Source: Pannonibacter phragmitetus DSM 14782
Lineage (GTDB): Bacteria > Pseudomonadota > Alphaproteobacteria > Rhizobiales > Stappiaceae
Assembly (NCBI RefSeq): GCF_000382365.1
Contig: NZ_KB908216.1
Location: 124,675 to 188,674 of the forward strand
DNA length: 64,000 nucleotides
Direction: 5' to 3'
A program made the position numbers and the translations under genes. The notes under the pieces were generated by a model. That model saw only the letters and a list, made by a program, of their open reading frames with translations. It was not told where the DNA came from and made no database searches. Positions 8,054-16,317 of this stretch are shown one piece after another; the stretch's first letter is position 1, and every line of letters starts with the position of its first letter.

Positions 8054-9382
8054 ATGGCGAACACAGCCGATATCTCATCCACGAATTCCTCTTCGAGCGG
8101 GCGCGGCACGTCGGAGCATGATGTCTCCCCGTCCGATATCGCGGTCGGCGTGATCATCGGGCGCACGTCGGAGTTCTTCGACTTCTTCGTTTTCGCCATC
8201 GCCTCGGTCATCGTGTTTCCGGCCCGGATTTTCCCGTTCGTTGATCCGCTGACCGGCACGCTCTGGTCTTTCGCTCTCGTGGCGCTCGCTTTCGTCGCCC
8301 GTCCGCTGGGCACGGCGATGTTCATGGCGCTCGACCGGCGCCATGGCCGTGTCACCAAGCTGACGGTGGCGCTCTTCCTGCTCGGCACCTCCACGGTGGC
8401 CATGGGCCTCGTGCCGTCCTACGAGACCGCAGGCTGGTGGGCCGTCGGCATGCTGGTGCTGCTGCGCTTCGGCCAGGGCCTGGCTCTTGGCGGCACGTGG
8501 GACGGTCTTGCGCCGCTTCTGGCCATCACCGCCTCCAAGGACCGGCGCGGCTTTTACGCCATGGTCCCTCAGCTGGGCGCTGTTGCCGGCCTTGCCGTTG
8601 CGGCCGTGCTCTTTGCCTATCTGGTGCTGACGCTGTCCTCCGCCGACTTCCTCGACTGGGGCTGGCGCTATCCGTTCTTCGTGGCCTTCGCCATCAATGT
8701 GGTGGCGCTGTTTGCCCGCCTGCGCATTGTCGATACGCCGGAGTTCACCGAGCTGTTCAAGTCGAACGAGCTGACGCCGACGCGGCTTTCCACCACCCTG
8801 TCGCAGGATGGGCGCACCATGCTGGTCGGCATTTTCGTGCCTCTGGCCAGCTTTGCCATGTTCCACATGGTCACGGTTTTCCCGCTGTCGTGGATCTTCC
8901 TCTACACCGATGAAACCCTTGGCTCATTCCTGCTGATCGAGGCTGCCGGAGCCGGGATTGGCATCCTCGCCATGCTGTTCTCCGGCTGGCTGTCCGACCG
9001 TATCGGCCGACAGAAGATCCTCGTCTGGGGTGCCTGGGCCATTGCTGCCTTTGCCCTCAGCGCGCCGCTGCTGCTGAATGGCGGATCGGCCGGTGTCACG
9101 GCCTATCTGATGATCGGCTTCCTGATCCTCGGCTTCAACCTGGCCCAGTCCTCCGGCGCCGTGGCATCGCTGTTCGACCAGCGCAACCGCTACACGGGTT
9201 CGGCCTATGTTTCGGCCCTGTCGTGGATGTTCGGCGCAGGCTTTGCGCCGCTCTGCGCGCTGCTGCTCTCCACCTGGTTCGGCCTCTTTGCCGCTGGGCT
9301 CTATCTGCTCTCGGGTGCTGTCTGCACGCTGCTGTCGCTGGCCGTGGCCCGGCAGATCGCCCTGCAGCCGCCCGCCGGGTGA
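8054..9382 (+). CDS. MFS transporter, metabolite:H+ symporter-like
   Basis: A 442-residue major facilitator with twelve predicted membrane helices. The first helix region reads VGVIIGRTSEFFDFFVFAIAS, and the loop after helix 2/3 contains RPLGTAMFMALDRRHGR, the MFS loop 2-3 signature of the metabolite:H+ symporter family (related to sugar or organic-acid permeases such as ProP and KgtP). A second copy of the loop motif, GWLSDRIGRQK, occurs at the start of the C-terminal half. The ~35-residue Ser/Thr-rich N-terminus is cytoplasmic. It is divergent from cyoA, sharing its regulatory region, and ends before a strong terminator. The substrate cannot be told. Confidence 0.88.
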   Translation: MANTADISSTNSSSSGRGTSEHDVSPSDIAVGVIIGRTSEFFDFFVFAIASVIVFPARIFPFVDPLTGTLWSFALVALAFVARPLGTAMFMALDRRHGRVTKLTVALFLLGTSTVAMGLVPSYETAGWWAVGMLVLLRFGQGLALGGTWDGLAPLLAITASKDRRGFYAMVPQLGAVAGLAVAAVLFAYLVLTLSSADFLDWGWRYPFFVAFAINVVALFARLRIVDTPEFTELFKSNELTPTRLSTTLSQDGRTMLVGIFVPLASFAMFHMVTVFPLSWIFLYTDETLGSFLLIEAAGAGIGILAMLFSGWLSDRIGRQKILVWGAWAIAAFALSAPLLLNGGSAGVTAYLMIGFLILGFNLAQSSGAVASLFDQRNRYTGSAYVSALSWMFGAGFAPLCALLLSTWFGLFAAGLYLLSGAVCTLLSLAVARQIALQPPAG

Positions 9383-9402
9383 GAGCCTGGAACCACAAAA
9401 TC

Positions 9403-9439
9403 AAAGGCCACCGGTTCACGCCAGAACCGGTGGCCTTTT
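9403..9439. terminator. bidirectional rho-independent terminator between MFS gene and cobB
   Basis: A 15-bp perfect stem (AAAGGCCACCGGTTC paired with GAACCGGTGGCCTTT) with a 6-base loop, flanked by A and T runs on both sides, lies between the convergent MFS and cobB genes and can terminate both. Confidence 0.85.
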
Positions 9440-9469
9440 GCATGTCCAGGGGAGATCAGACGCGGGGGA

Positions 9470-10801
9470 TCAGACGCGGGCGATCAGATGGGCGTAGGAG
9501 CCCGAAACCGTTCCGCACCGCAGCCCCATTGCAGGCAGATCATCCCCCAGCGCATCACGGGCGGCAAACAACCGCTCCGCCTCGCCCTCATGGATGATGC
9601 TGGCATAGTGGAACTCGTGCCCGGCCAGCGCCGCACCTTTTTCCACTCCCGCAAAGGGCAGGCCGCCCAGCGCGGTCAGCCGCCGGTAGCCCAGATGCAG
9701 CTTGCGCGCGGCAAAGCTGGTGACGAGCGGCAGCAAACCCAGCATGGCATGCCTCTCGCCGCCAGCATCGATCAGCCCCTCGCCCAGCACCATGTAGCCG
9801 CCGCACTCGCCGTAAACCGCAGCGCCGCGTTCCACCGCCTGCTGCATCCCGGCCTTGAAGCCGGAGGCTGCCGCAAGCCGGCCTGCATGAAGCTCCGGAT
9901 AGCCGCCCGGCAGATAGACCGCATCTGCCCCTGCGTCCGGCGCCTCGTCCGCAAGGGGCGAGAAGGGCAGGATTTCAGCCCCCGCCGCCTGCCAGCCCCG
10001 CAGAAGGTGCGGATAGGCAAAGGCAAAGGCAACGTCACTGGCAACGGCAATGCGCTGCCCCGGAGGCGGCAGCAGGATGGGCCAGCCGGACGGCACGCCC
10101 TCAGCTGCCGCAAGCGGACGGGCGAGCGCGGCCAGCGCTGCAAGATCAACGGAGCGGGAAGCCGCATCCGCTGCTCCTTCAAGAAACTGCGTCAGATCCT
10201 CACGCTCGGAGGCCTGCACCAGCCCCAGATGCCGTTCGGCCAGAACCAGCGCCCCGCTGCGCGGCACCTCGCCCAGCACCGGCAGGCCAAGCGGGGCAAG
10301 CGCCGCCCTGAGCATGGCGCCATGCCGGGCAGAGCCCACCTTGTTAAGGATGACGCCCGCCACCTCCACATCGGCGCGGTGATCGCGGAAGCCGCGCACG
10401 ACGGCAGCAACCGACTGCGCCTGACGGCCGCAATCGATCACCAGCACCACGGGCACACCCAGCGCAGCCGCCACATCGGCCGCACTGCTGGAGCCATCGG
10501 AAGCACCATCGAAAAGGCCCATCGCCGCCTCGATCAGCAGCAGACCGGCCCCCTGCCCGGCCTGCGCTGCAAGCTGGCGCAGCACGGGCGGCGGCATGGA
10601 GAAGGGGTCAAGATTGACGGAAACCGCGCCTGCGGCTGCCTCATGGAACTTCGGATCGATGTAATCCGGCCCGCATTTGGCCCCGCGCGCGGCAAGGCCG
10701 TTGCGCCGCAGGGCGGCGAGCAGGGCAAGGGTCAGCACCGTCTTGCCAGAGCCGGAGGACGGCGCGGCCAGCATGAGTGCAGGCGGAAGAGACTGGCTCA
10801 T
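9470..10801 (-). CDS. cobB: cobyrinate / hydrogenobyrinate a,c-diamide synthase
   Basis: A 443-residue two-domain amidotransferase. The N-terminal half is a dethiobiotin-synthetase-like ATPase with the P-loop APSSGSGKTVLTLAL at residue ~13 and the KCGPDYIDPKFHE motif; the C-terminal half is a class-I-like glutamine amidotransferase with nucleophile Cys in YGECGGYMVLG (about residue 335) and His near the end (FHYASI region). It amidates the a and c carboxylates of (hydrogeno)byrinic acid in B12 synthesis. The start ATG overlaps the cobA stop by ATGA, so it is translationally coupled to cobA. Confidence 0.95.
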   Translation of the reverse strand: MSQSLPPALMLAAPSSGSGKTVLTLALLAALRRNGLAARGAKCGPDYIDPKFHEAAAGAVSVNLDPFSMPPPVLRQLAAQAGQGAGLLLIEAAMGLFDGASDGSSSAADVAAALGVPVVLVIDCGRQAQSVAAVVRGFRDHRADVEVAGVILNKVGSARHGAMLRAALAPLGLPVLGEVPRSGALVLAERHLGLVQASEREDLTQFLEGAADAASRSVDLAALAALARPLAAAEGVPSGWPILLPPPGQRIAVASDVAFAFAYPHLLRGWQAAGAEILPFSPLADEAPDAGADAVYLPGGYPELHAGRLAAASGFKAGMQQAVERGAAVYGECGGYMVLGEGLIDAGGERHAMLGLLPLVTSFAARKLHLGYRRLTALGGLPFAGVEKGAALAGHEFHYASIIHEGEAERLFAARDALGDDLPAMGLRCGTVSGSYAHLIARV

Positions 10802-11670
10802 GCGCCTGATCCTGCAGCCTGCTGCGGATCCCCGGACAGCCCCAGCGGATCGGACACCAGAACCCGCCCCGCCATGGCGCCAATCCAGTCGAGCCCGTCA
10901 CGCAGGCGCACCACCTCGCCGACACAGACGATGGCGGGCGGCTCAAGCCCCGCCGCTTCGGTATCCTGCGCGCAGCTGCCCAGTGCCGTCACCAGCACTT
11001 TCTGGTCCGGCTGCGACGCATTGCACACGATAGCCACAGGCTCATCCACAGGACGTCCACAGGTTATCAGCGCCTGCGAAATCTCCGGAAGATGCTTCAT
11101 CGCCATATACATGATGATCACCGGCGAGCCTTCCGCGATGCCCTTCCAGTTGATCGCCTCCGGCGCAAGGCCAGACTGGTCGTGCCCGGTCAAGAAAGTG
11201 ACTGCCTGATTGGTGTCGCGGTGCGTGGCCGGGATGCCCGCATAGGCCAGGCCGCCGATGCCGGCGGTGATGCCGGGAATGATGCGGAAGGGCACATGTG
11301 CGCCGGCAAGGCCCAGCGCCTCCTCCCCGCCCCGGCCAAAGACGAAGGGATCGCCGCCCTTCAGCCGCAGCACCCGCTGGCCCTCTTGCGCCAGCTCGAT
11401 CAGCCGCAGGGTGATGTCGCGCTGCTTCGGGCTCGGCTTGCCGCCGCGCTTGCCTGCATATTCCAGCAAGGTGCCGGGCCGGGCGAAATCGAGGATGCTG
11501 GTATCGACCAGCGCGTCATAAACCACCGCATCCGCCTGCTGCAGCCCGTTGAGGGCGTGAAGCGTCAGGAGCCCCGGATCGCCGGGGCCGGCACCCGCCA
11601 GCCACACCCAGCCGGGCTCGAAGACCGGAAGGGCAAGGGGCAGCGCAAGAGATGTGGCAGAACGTGTCAT
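10798..11670 (-). CDS. cobA: uroporphyrinogen-III C-methyltransferase
   Basis: A 290-residue SUMT. Family motifs are all present: VWLAGAGPGDPGLLTLHAL (SAM-binding N-terminus, about residue 22), VYDALVD, EYAGKRGGKPSPKQ, LKGGDPFVFGRGGEE and PGITAGIGGLAYAGIPATHR. It methylates uroporphyrinogen III twice to precorrin-2, the entry to the corrin branch (and to siroheme). There is no fused CysG dehydrogenase/ferrochelatase part. It is the first of a two-gene operon with cobB. Confidence 0.95.
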   Translation of the reverse strand: MTRSATSLALPLALPVFEPGWVWLAGAGPGDPGLLTLHALNGLQQADAVVYDALVDTSILDFARPGTLLEYAGKRGGKPSPKQRDITLRLIELAQEGQRVLRLKGGDPFVFGRGGEEALGLAGAHVPFRIIPGITAGIGGLAYAGIPATHRDTNQAVTFLTGHDQSGLAPEAINWKGIAEGSPVIIMYMAMKHLPEISQALITCGRPVDEPVAIVCNASQPDQKVLVTALGSCAQDTEAAGLEPPAIVCVGEVVRLRDGLDWIGAMAGRVLVSDPLGLSGDPQQAAGSGA

Positions 11671-11799
11671 GCCCCCGTTCTACCCGCCTTGCCGCCAGCG
11701 GCCAAGCCGGATGCACCGGCCTCCGCCGAATGTCTGATGCGGCGGCCACAGATGGCCGTGTGCCGGACCTTGCAGTCCGGGGTGAGACCGGAACGGGCG

Positions 11800-12603
11800 T
11801 TACAGCAGGGGCATGGCGCGGCCACCCGGCCGGGCACGGCGGGCCTCGGCGCGCAGGCGCAAGACGGCAGCAAGGAACCGGTAGATGCCGACCGTGTAGC
11901 GCTTGCCCAGGCGGCGCGGCTCCTGCATCAGGCGGAAAAGCCACTCGAGGCCAGCGGCCTGCAGGAAGCGCGGCGCCCGCACCACTTCCCCGGACAGGAA
12001 ATCGAACAGCGCTCCAACGCCGATGCAGAGCGTCGGATTCAGTTTGTCCCGGTTCTCGACAATGAAACGTTCCTGAGCGGGATTGCCCATGCCGACGAGC
12101 AACAGATCCACATTGGCTGCATTGATCCGCGCAATGATGGAATCCTTGTCCTCGCGGGCAAAGTAGCCGTCATGGAATCCTGCGACCTGATGCTGCGGGT
12201 AATGCGCACCAATAAACTCTGCCGCACCTGCGACCGAACCCGGCCTTGCCCCCAGCAGATAGATCCGCAAGGGCAGCCCAATGTTCTCCAGAATCGCAGG
12301 CACAAGGTCAGTGCCATTCAGATTTGCCGGAAACGCCTTGCCCGTGATGGCACGCGCGGCAATATCTACGCCGATCCCATCGTTGAACAGTGTCATGCGG
12401 GACAGTGTTTCCGCATATTCCGGATGATCAAGCGCCAGGAGGACCGTATGCGCGTTGCAGATGGCGACATCCATCTTGATCCGCAACAACTGGGATGTGC
12501 GCAGCATATCGATGGCCTGCGCACGCGATAACCTGTTGATACCGAGCGGACCAATTTGCGCGACCCCGGCCCCTAAAGGCATTCCCAAGGTCAATTCAGG
12601 CAT
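11800..12603 (-). CDS. WecG/TagA/CpsF (GT26) glycosyltransferase, GumM-like
   Basis: About 267 residues of the GT26 family. Diagnostic segments are NAHTVLLALDHPEY and NDGIGVDIAARAI (which hold the Thr and Asp implicated in catalysis in this family), LLGARPGSV, VGMGNPAQERFI and GVGALFDFLSGEVVRAP. The C-terminus (EWLFRLMQEPRRLGKR) is the membrane-association tail. ATG 12609 and ATG 12603 are both possible; GAGG is six bases before 12603, which I prefer. These enzymes add the second sugar to a lipid-linked primer; in xanthan and acetan assembly this is GumM/AceK. It opens the exopolysaccharide region, divergent from the GumC-like gene. Confidence 0.9.
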   Translation of the reverse strand: MPELTLGMPLGAGVAQIGPLGINRLSRAQAIDMLRTSQLLRIKMDVAICNAHTVLLALDHPEYAETLSRMTLFNDGIGVDIAARAITGKAFPANLNGTDLVPAILENIGLPLRIYLLGARPGSVAGAAEFIGAHYPQHQVAGFHDGYFAREDKDSIIARINAANVDLLLVGMGNPAQERFIVENRDKLNPTLCIGVGALFDFLSGEVVRAPRFLQAAGLEWLFRLMQEPRRLGKRYTVGIYRFLAAVLRLRAEARRARPGGRAMPLL

Positions 12604-12939
12604 CAACATCCTCAGCGCCCCACTTCAACACTCTTTTGACTGAGGGAAATTGGTCAAAACAGATCAACAACGCCTTAATTTCCAAGAGAAAGGCACTCTA
12701 TAGATTATACATCCTCAACGCCATACCAAGAATTCTTACATTGTTGTCATGATTTCATTTACCATGGCAAATGCCGTCCTTTTGCAAACGCTAGGGCAGT
12801 CTGAAGCTGGCATAGCACCCCATTTTCCAATTGTTAATCATATCTCTTCATCTTTCCTAACACTACGGCGCGGGCATGCCCGCCGCCCCGGTCAGCTCCA
12901 GAGGTTTGCCGCCCATCGCCTCGCCAACGGTTTTCAGTC
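12604..12939. promoter_or_regulatory. AT-rich divergent promoter region of the exopolysaccharide cluster
   Basis: This 336-bp region between the GT26 gene (minus) and the GumC-like gene (plus) holds no supportable gene. From about 12620 to 12860 it is strikingly AT-richer than its surroundings. It has a TTTGAC...GTCAAA interrupted inverted repeat near 12634-12657 and several TA-rich hexamers that could be -10 elements, but I cannot assign a promoter with confidence. Confidence 0.5.
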
Positions 12940-14952
12940 ATGGTTGAAGTTTCTGACATTCCGGCAATTCTCGCGCGCCGCCTGCGGTGGATCATTGTTG
13001 TTCCCGCGCTGCTGACCGGCTTGGCTGTGCTTTTCGCGCTGACGCGTGCCCCCGCCTACACGGCGTCGGCTGAACTTCTCGTGGAGCCGCCGAGCCTGCA
13101 GATCCTTGGGCGGGAATTCTCCGGCCGGGAAGGTGCATCGCCTCTCGAAGGCTTCGATGTGGACAGCCAGGCCTTCGTGCTGATGTCCACCCCGGTTCTG
13201 GACCGGGTAGTGACTTCGCTTGAGCTGGAGAATGATCCGGCCTTCTCCGGCAAGGGATTGCGGCAGACCTTGCTGCCTTTCCTGTTTTCCGCGCCCGATC
13301 CGGCCGGACGGCGGATGGCGGTGATCGAGGCGCTGCGCAAGCGGCTGCAGGTGCAGCGGATCGAAAAGACCTTCATCTTCCAGATCGCCGCGACACATCC
13401 CAACCGGGACCGGGCCGCCGATATAGCCAATGCCACAGCTGCGGCCTATCTGGCGGAAGCCGCCAAAGCCCGCTCGGAAGGCTTCCAGCGCACCAGCCAG
13501 TCGCTGAAGACGCAGGCCGACCAGCTGCAGGCGCAGGTGCAGCAGGCCGAGGCTGCGGTGGAGAAATACCGCGCCGACAATGGCCTGATCTCCACCACAC
13601 AGGGTGGCCTTGTGGTGAACCAGCAGCTGCAGGACCTCAACACCCAGCTGACACAGGCGCGAGTGGACCTGGAAAAGGCCAAGAACACCTTCGAGCTGAT
13701 CCGCCGCCTGAGCCCGTCCGATATCGAGGCCGGAGCGATCCCGGTAGACGTGGCCAACACGGTACTGAGTTCGCTTCGGGTGCAATATGCGAACCTGGCC
13801 GAGCAGGAGGCCCGCGCTTCCACCACGCTTGGCGCCAATCATCCGCAGATGCGTGAGATTGCAGCGCAGATGCAGAACACCCGCCGCCAGATCTCGGATG
13901 AGCTCTCCCGCGTCCAGCGCAACATCCGCAGCGACTTCGAGCGGGCACAGGCCAATCTTGCCGGTCTGGAAAGCCGGATCGACCAGCTGAAGTCCGCCAA
14001 TTCCACGCAGAGCCAGGCGCAGATCGAGTTGCGGCAGCTGGAGGCTGAGGCCGACACGCGCCGGGGCGTCTATCAGCTCTTCATGAAGCGTGCGCAGGAA
14101 CTGGCCGAACAGCAGAATGTGACCGCCACCAATTCCCGCATCCTTTCCGCTGCACAGCCGCCGCTTTCGGCGAACGGACCGTCTTCCGTGCTCATCATCG
14201 CTGCGGCTGCCATTTTCGGCCTGGCAACGGCCGCAGGTGGCGCCGTTGCGGCCGAGATCGTCAGCGGGCGGCTCAACTCCGAGCGGGACCTCGTGGACTG
14301 GACCGGCGCTCCCGTCCTCACAAACCTGCCGGTTCTGGCAGCCGCCCCCGCACGCAAGCTTCTGGGCCGTAAAGGTGGCAGCACGCCACCCGCCTTGCGC
14401 AACGAGGCGCAAATGGGCATGACCCGTGTTGCCTATGCCCTGCGCTATGCCCTGTCGGAAGAGCTTCCCGCCAATATTCTCATTCTTCGCACCTCTGACA
14501 TGCTGGACACCCGGCCTGTTGCCCGGGGCATCGCCGAGGCGCTGCATGAGATGAACGAGGATGTGCTGCTGGCTCAGGCCCTGCCGCAGTCAGAACAGGG
14601 CACGCCGGAAGACCGGCCCATACCGCGCAAGGGCGAGCTGGCCAGGACAACCGGTGAGGCGCCGGAGCGCAATGCCGCCCTGTCGCGCTATCTCAGCGTC
14701 GAACGGGTCAATGAACGGCGCAAATACGCCGGCCCCGCCTCGCTGATGGACGAAGGCCAGGATTTCCTGCTGATCGACTGCGGCCCGTCCGAAAGCAATC
14801 CGATCCTGCCGGTGCTGCTGAAGAACTGCGATGCCATCGTGCTGGTGAGCCAGCTGGGCGCCACGCGGATGGCGGATCTCGACCGGGTGCTGGCCTATAT
14901 CCAGCCCTGGCAGGACCGGGTGATCGGCAATGTCGTCCTTGAAGCAGCCTGA
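12940..14952 (+). CDS. GumC-like polysaccharide co-polymerase (Wzz domain) with degenerate kinase-like C-terminus
   Basis: A 670-residue PCP-2a-like inner-membrane protein. Residues ~1-90 are a Wzz domain with the first helix (WIIVVPALLTGLAVLFAL); residues ~160-390 are periplasmic coiled coil rich in Gln and Ala; a second helix follows (SVLIIAAAAIFGLATAAGG, about 415-435). The ~200-residue cytoplasmic end has the layout of a BY-kinase (TRVAYALRYAL, then NILILRTSDML where the Walker A should be, DFLLIDCGP as Walker B position, NCDAIVLVSQLGATR), but there is no GxxGxGK[ST] and no C-terminal Tyr cluster. It controls chain length and export of a Wzy-made polymer. No good Shine-Dalgarno precedes the ATG. 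Its 3' end overlaps the next gene by 23 bp. Confidence 0.9.
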   Translation: MVEVSDIPAILARRLRWIIVVPALLTGLAVLFALTRAPAYTASAELLVEPPSLQILGREFSGREGASPLEGFDVDSQAFVLMSTPVLDRVVTSLELENDPAFSGKGLRQTLLPFLFSAPDPAGRRMAVIEALRKRLQVQRIEKTFIFQIAATHPNRDRAADIANATAAAYLAEAAKARSEGFQRTSQSLKTQADQLQAQVQQAEAAVEKYRADNGLISTTQGGLVVNQQLQDLNTQLTQARVDLEKAKNTFELIRRLSPSDIEAGAIPVDVANTVLSSLRVQYANLAEQEARASTTLGANHPQMREIAAQMQNTRRQISDELSRVQRNIRSDFERAQANLAGLESRIDQLKSANSTQSQAQIELRQLEAEADTRRGVYQLFMKRAQELAEQQNVTATNSRILSAAQPPLSANGPSSVLIIAAAAIFGLATAAGGAVAAEIVSGRLNSERDLVDWTGAPVLTNLPVLAAAPARKLLGRKGGSTPPALRNEAQMGMTRVAYALRYALSEELPANILILRTSDMLDTRPVARGIAEALHEMNEDVLLAQALPQSEQGTPEDRPIPRKGELARTTGEAPERNAALSRYLSVERVNERRKYAGPASLMDEGQDFLLIDCGPSESNPILPVLLKNCDAIVLVSQLGATRMADLDRVLAYIQPWQDRVIGNVVLEAA

Positions 14953-16303
14953 CGGAACGGCCCACGGCCGTTTCCGCCTGCCCCCGGCCGGCGCAAGGGT
15001 GCAGCCCGCATGTCCGCAGGAGCGCAGTCCCGCCTGGCTGATGGCGGTTTATGCGATCATCTTTGGCACGCTGATCTTCAACCTCGGCCTTGCCTTCGTC
15101 AACACGAGGGTGATGGGCATCTCGCAGAACCATGTAGTGCTGAGCGAGCTGCTGCTGACCGCCTGCGCCCTGCTGCTGGCCATGACGCGCCGGGCGAACC
15201 TCTATGTGGTCATCGGCATCTATCTGGCCTACATGCTGATGATCATGGCCCTGCGCGGGGTCATTGACCCCAAATCGGTGCGCGATGCGCTGGTGCCGGT
15301 GATCTTCTATTTTCTGGGCCGCCAGATCCATGACATCCGGCAGGTAGACCGGCTGGTGCTCTGGTCGGCGCTGCTCGTCATAGCCACCGGCCTGATCGAG
15401 TACCTGTTCCTCGACCTGTTTCTCCAGAACATCAATATCTTCGACTATTACGTCGCCCGAGGCACGATCACGGCAGACAGCAATTTCCTCGGCGAGGACA
15501 GCCCCCTGTTCCACAGCGGCGTGCGGCTGGGCGGGCGCAATTTCTTTGCCTTTCTTGGTGCCCACCGTGTTTCGTCGGTGTTCCTGGAGCCGGTGTCGAT
15601 GGGCAACTTCGGTGCGTTTCTCGTCATGTGGGCGGTGTTCCGGCAGGACATGCAGGGCCGCCTGCTGCTGTTCGCGCTGGCCTTTGCGGTGATCATTCTG
15701 GGCGACGCCCGCTTCGGCATGTTCGTGTCGCTGAGCTTCTTCCTCATTGCCCCGCTCAACCGCATCACCCCGCGCGCCGTGCTGGTGGCAGCGCCCATCC
15801 TGATCGTGCTGCTGCTCATCATTTATGCCGCTGCCAGCAACAGGCTCGGCTGGGACGACACGCTGACAGGCCGCTGGCTCTACTCTGGCCAGTTGCTGAT
15901 GAAGCTGGACTGGAAGGGCATTCTCGGCATTTCCACCATGGAGACCTATCTGTCCGACAGCGGCTATGCCTTTGCCCTGTTCCAGACGGGGGCCATCGGC
16001 CTTCTGGGCCTTTGGGTGCTCTATGTCTACGCTCCGGCGGCATCGGATGCCGGCTGGCGCTTCAAGGTGCTGATGGTCGCCTACATCTGCCTGCTGATGA
16101 TCGTGTCCTACTCGCTGTCGACCATCAAGACCGGCGGCCTGCTCTGGCTCTGCGCCGGGGCCGCCGATGCCTGGAACGGCAAGCACCCTGCCGGAGCCAG
16201 CCGCCTTGCTCTGCCCGCCCTGTTCCGCCGCAAGCGGCCTCAGCCCGCCGTCACCAGCCGCTGGAGGCTTCCACCCGGCTTCGAGAGAGGCCGCAAGGCC
16301 TGA
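14930..16303 (+). CDS. Wzy-like O-antigen/exopolysaccharide polymerase family membrane protein
   Basis: A 457-residue membrane protein with about ten to eleven helices and one large periplasmic loop between about residues 155 and 205 (containing LGEDSPLFHSGVRLGGRNFF), the architecture of Wzy polymerases. Wzy proteins are poorly conserved in sequence, so the call rests on topology, the loop and context: it overlaps the GumC-like gene and is followed by transferases and a flippase. The N-terminal ~35 residues and the C-terminal ~45 Arg/Pro-rich residues are cytoplasmic. The ATG at 14930 lies inside the upstream gene; an in-frame start nearer residue 35 cannot be excluded. Confidence 0.75.
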   Translation: MSSLKQPDGTAHGRFRLPPAGARVQPACPQERSPAWLMAVYAIIFGTLIFNLGLAFVNTRVMGISQNHVVLSELLLTACALLLAMTRRANLYVVIGIYLAYMLMIMALRGVIDPKSVRDALVPVIFYFLGRQIHDIRQVDRLVLWSALLVIATGLIEYLFLDLFLQNINIFDYYVARGTITADSNFLGEDSPLFHSGVRLGGRNFFAFLGAHRVSSVFLEPVSMGNFGAFLVMWAVFRQDMQGRLLLFALAFAVIILGDARFGMFVSLSFFLIAPLNRITPRAVLVAAPILIVLLLIIYAAASNRLGWDDTLTGRWLYSGQLLMKLDWKGILGISTMETYLSDSGYAFALFQTGAIGLLGLWVLYVYAPAASDAGWRFKVLMVAYICLLMIVSYSLSTIKTGGLLWLCAGAADAWNGKHPAGASRLALPALFRRKRPQPAVTSRWRLPPGFERGRKA

Positions 16304-16317
16304 GCGGCCTTACATCA

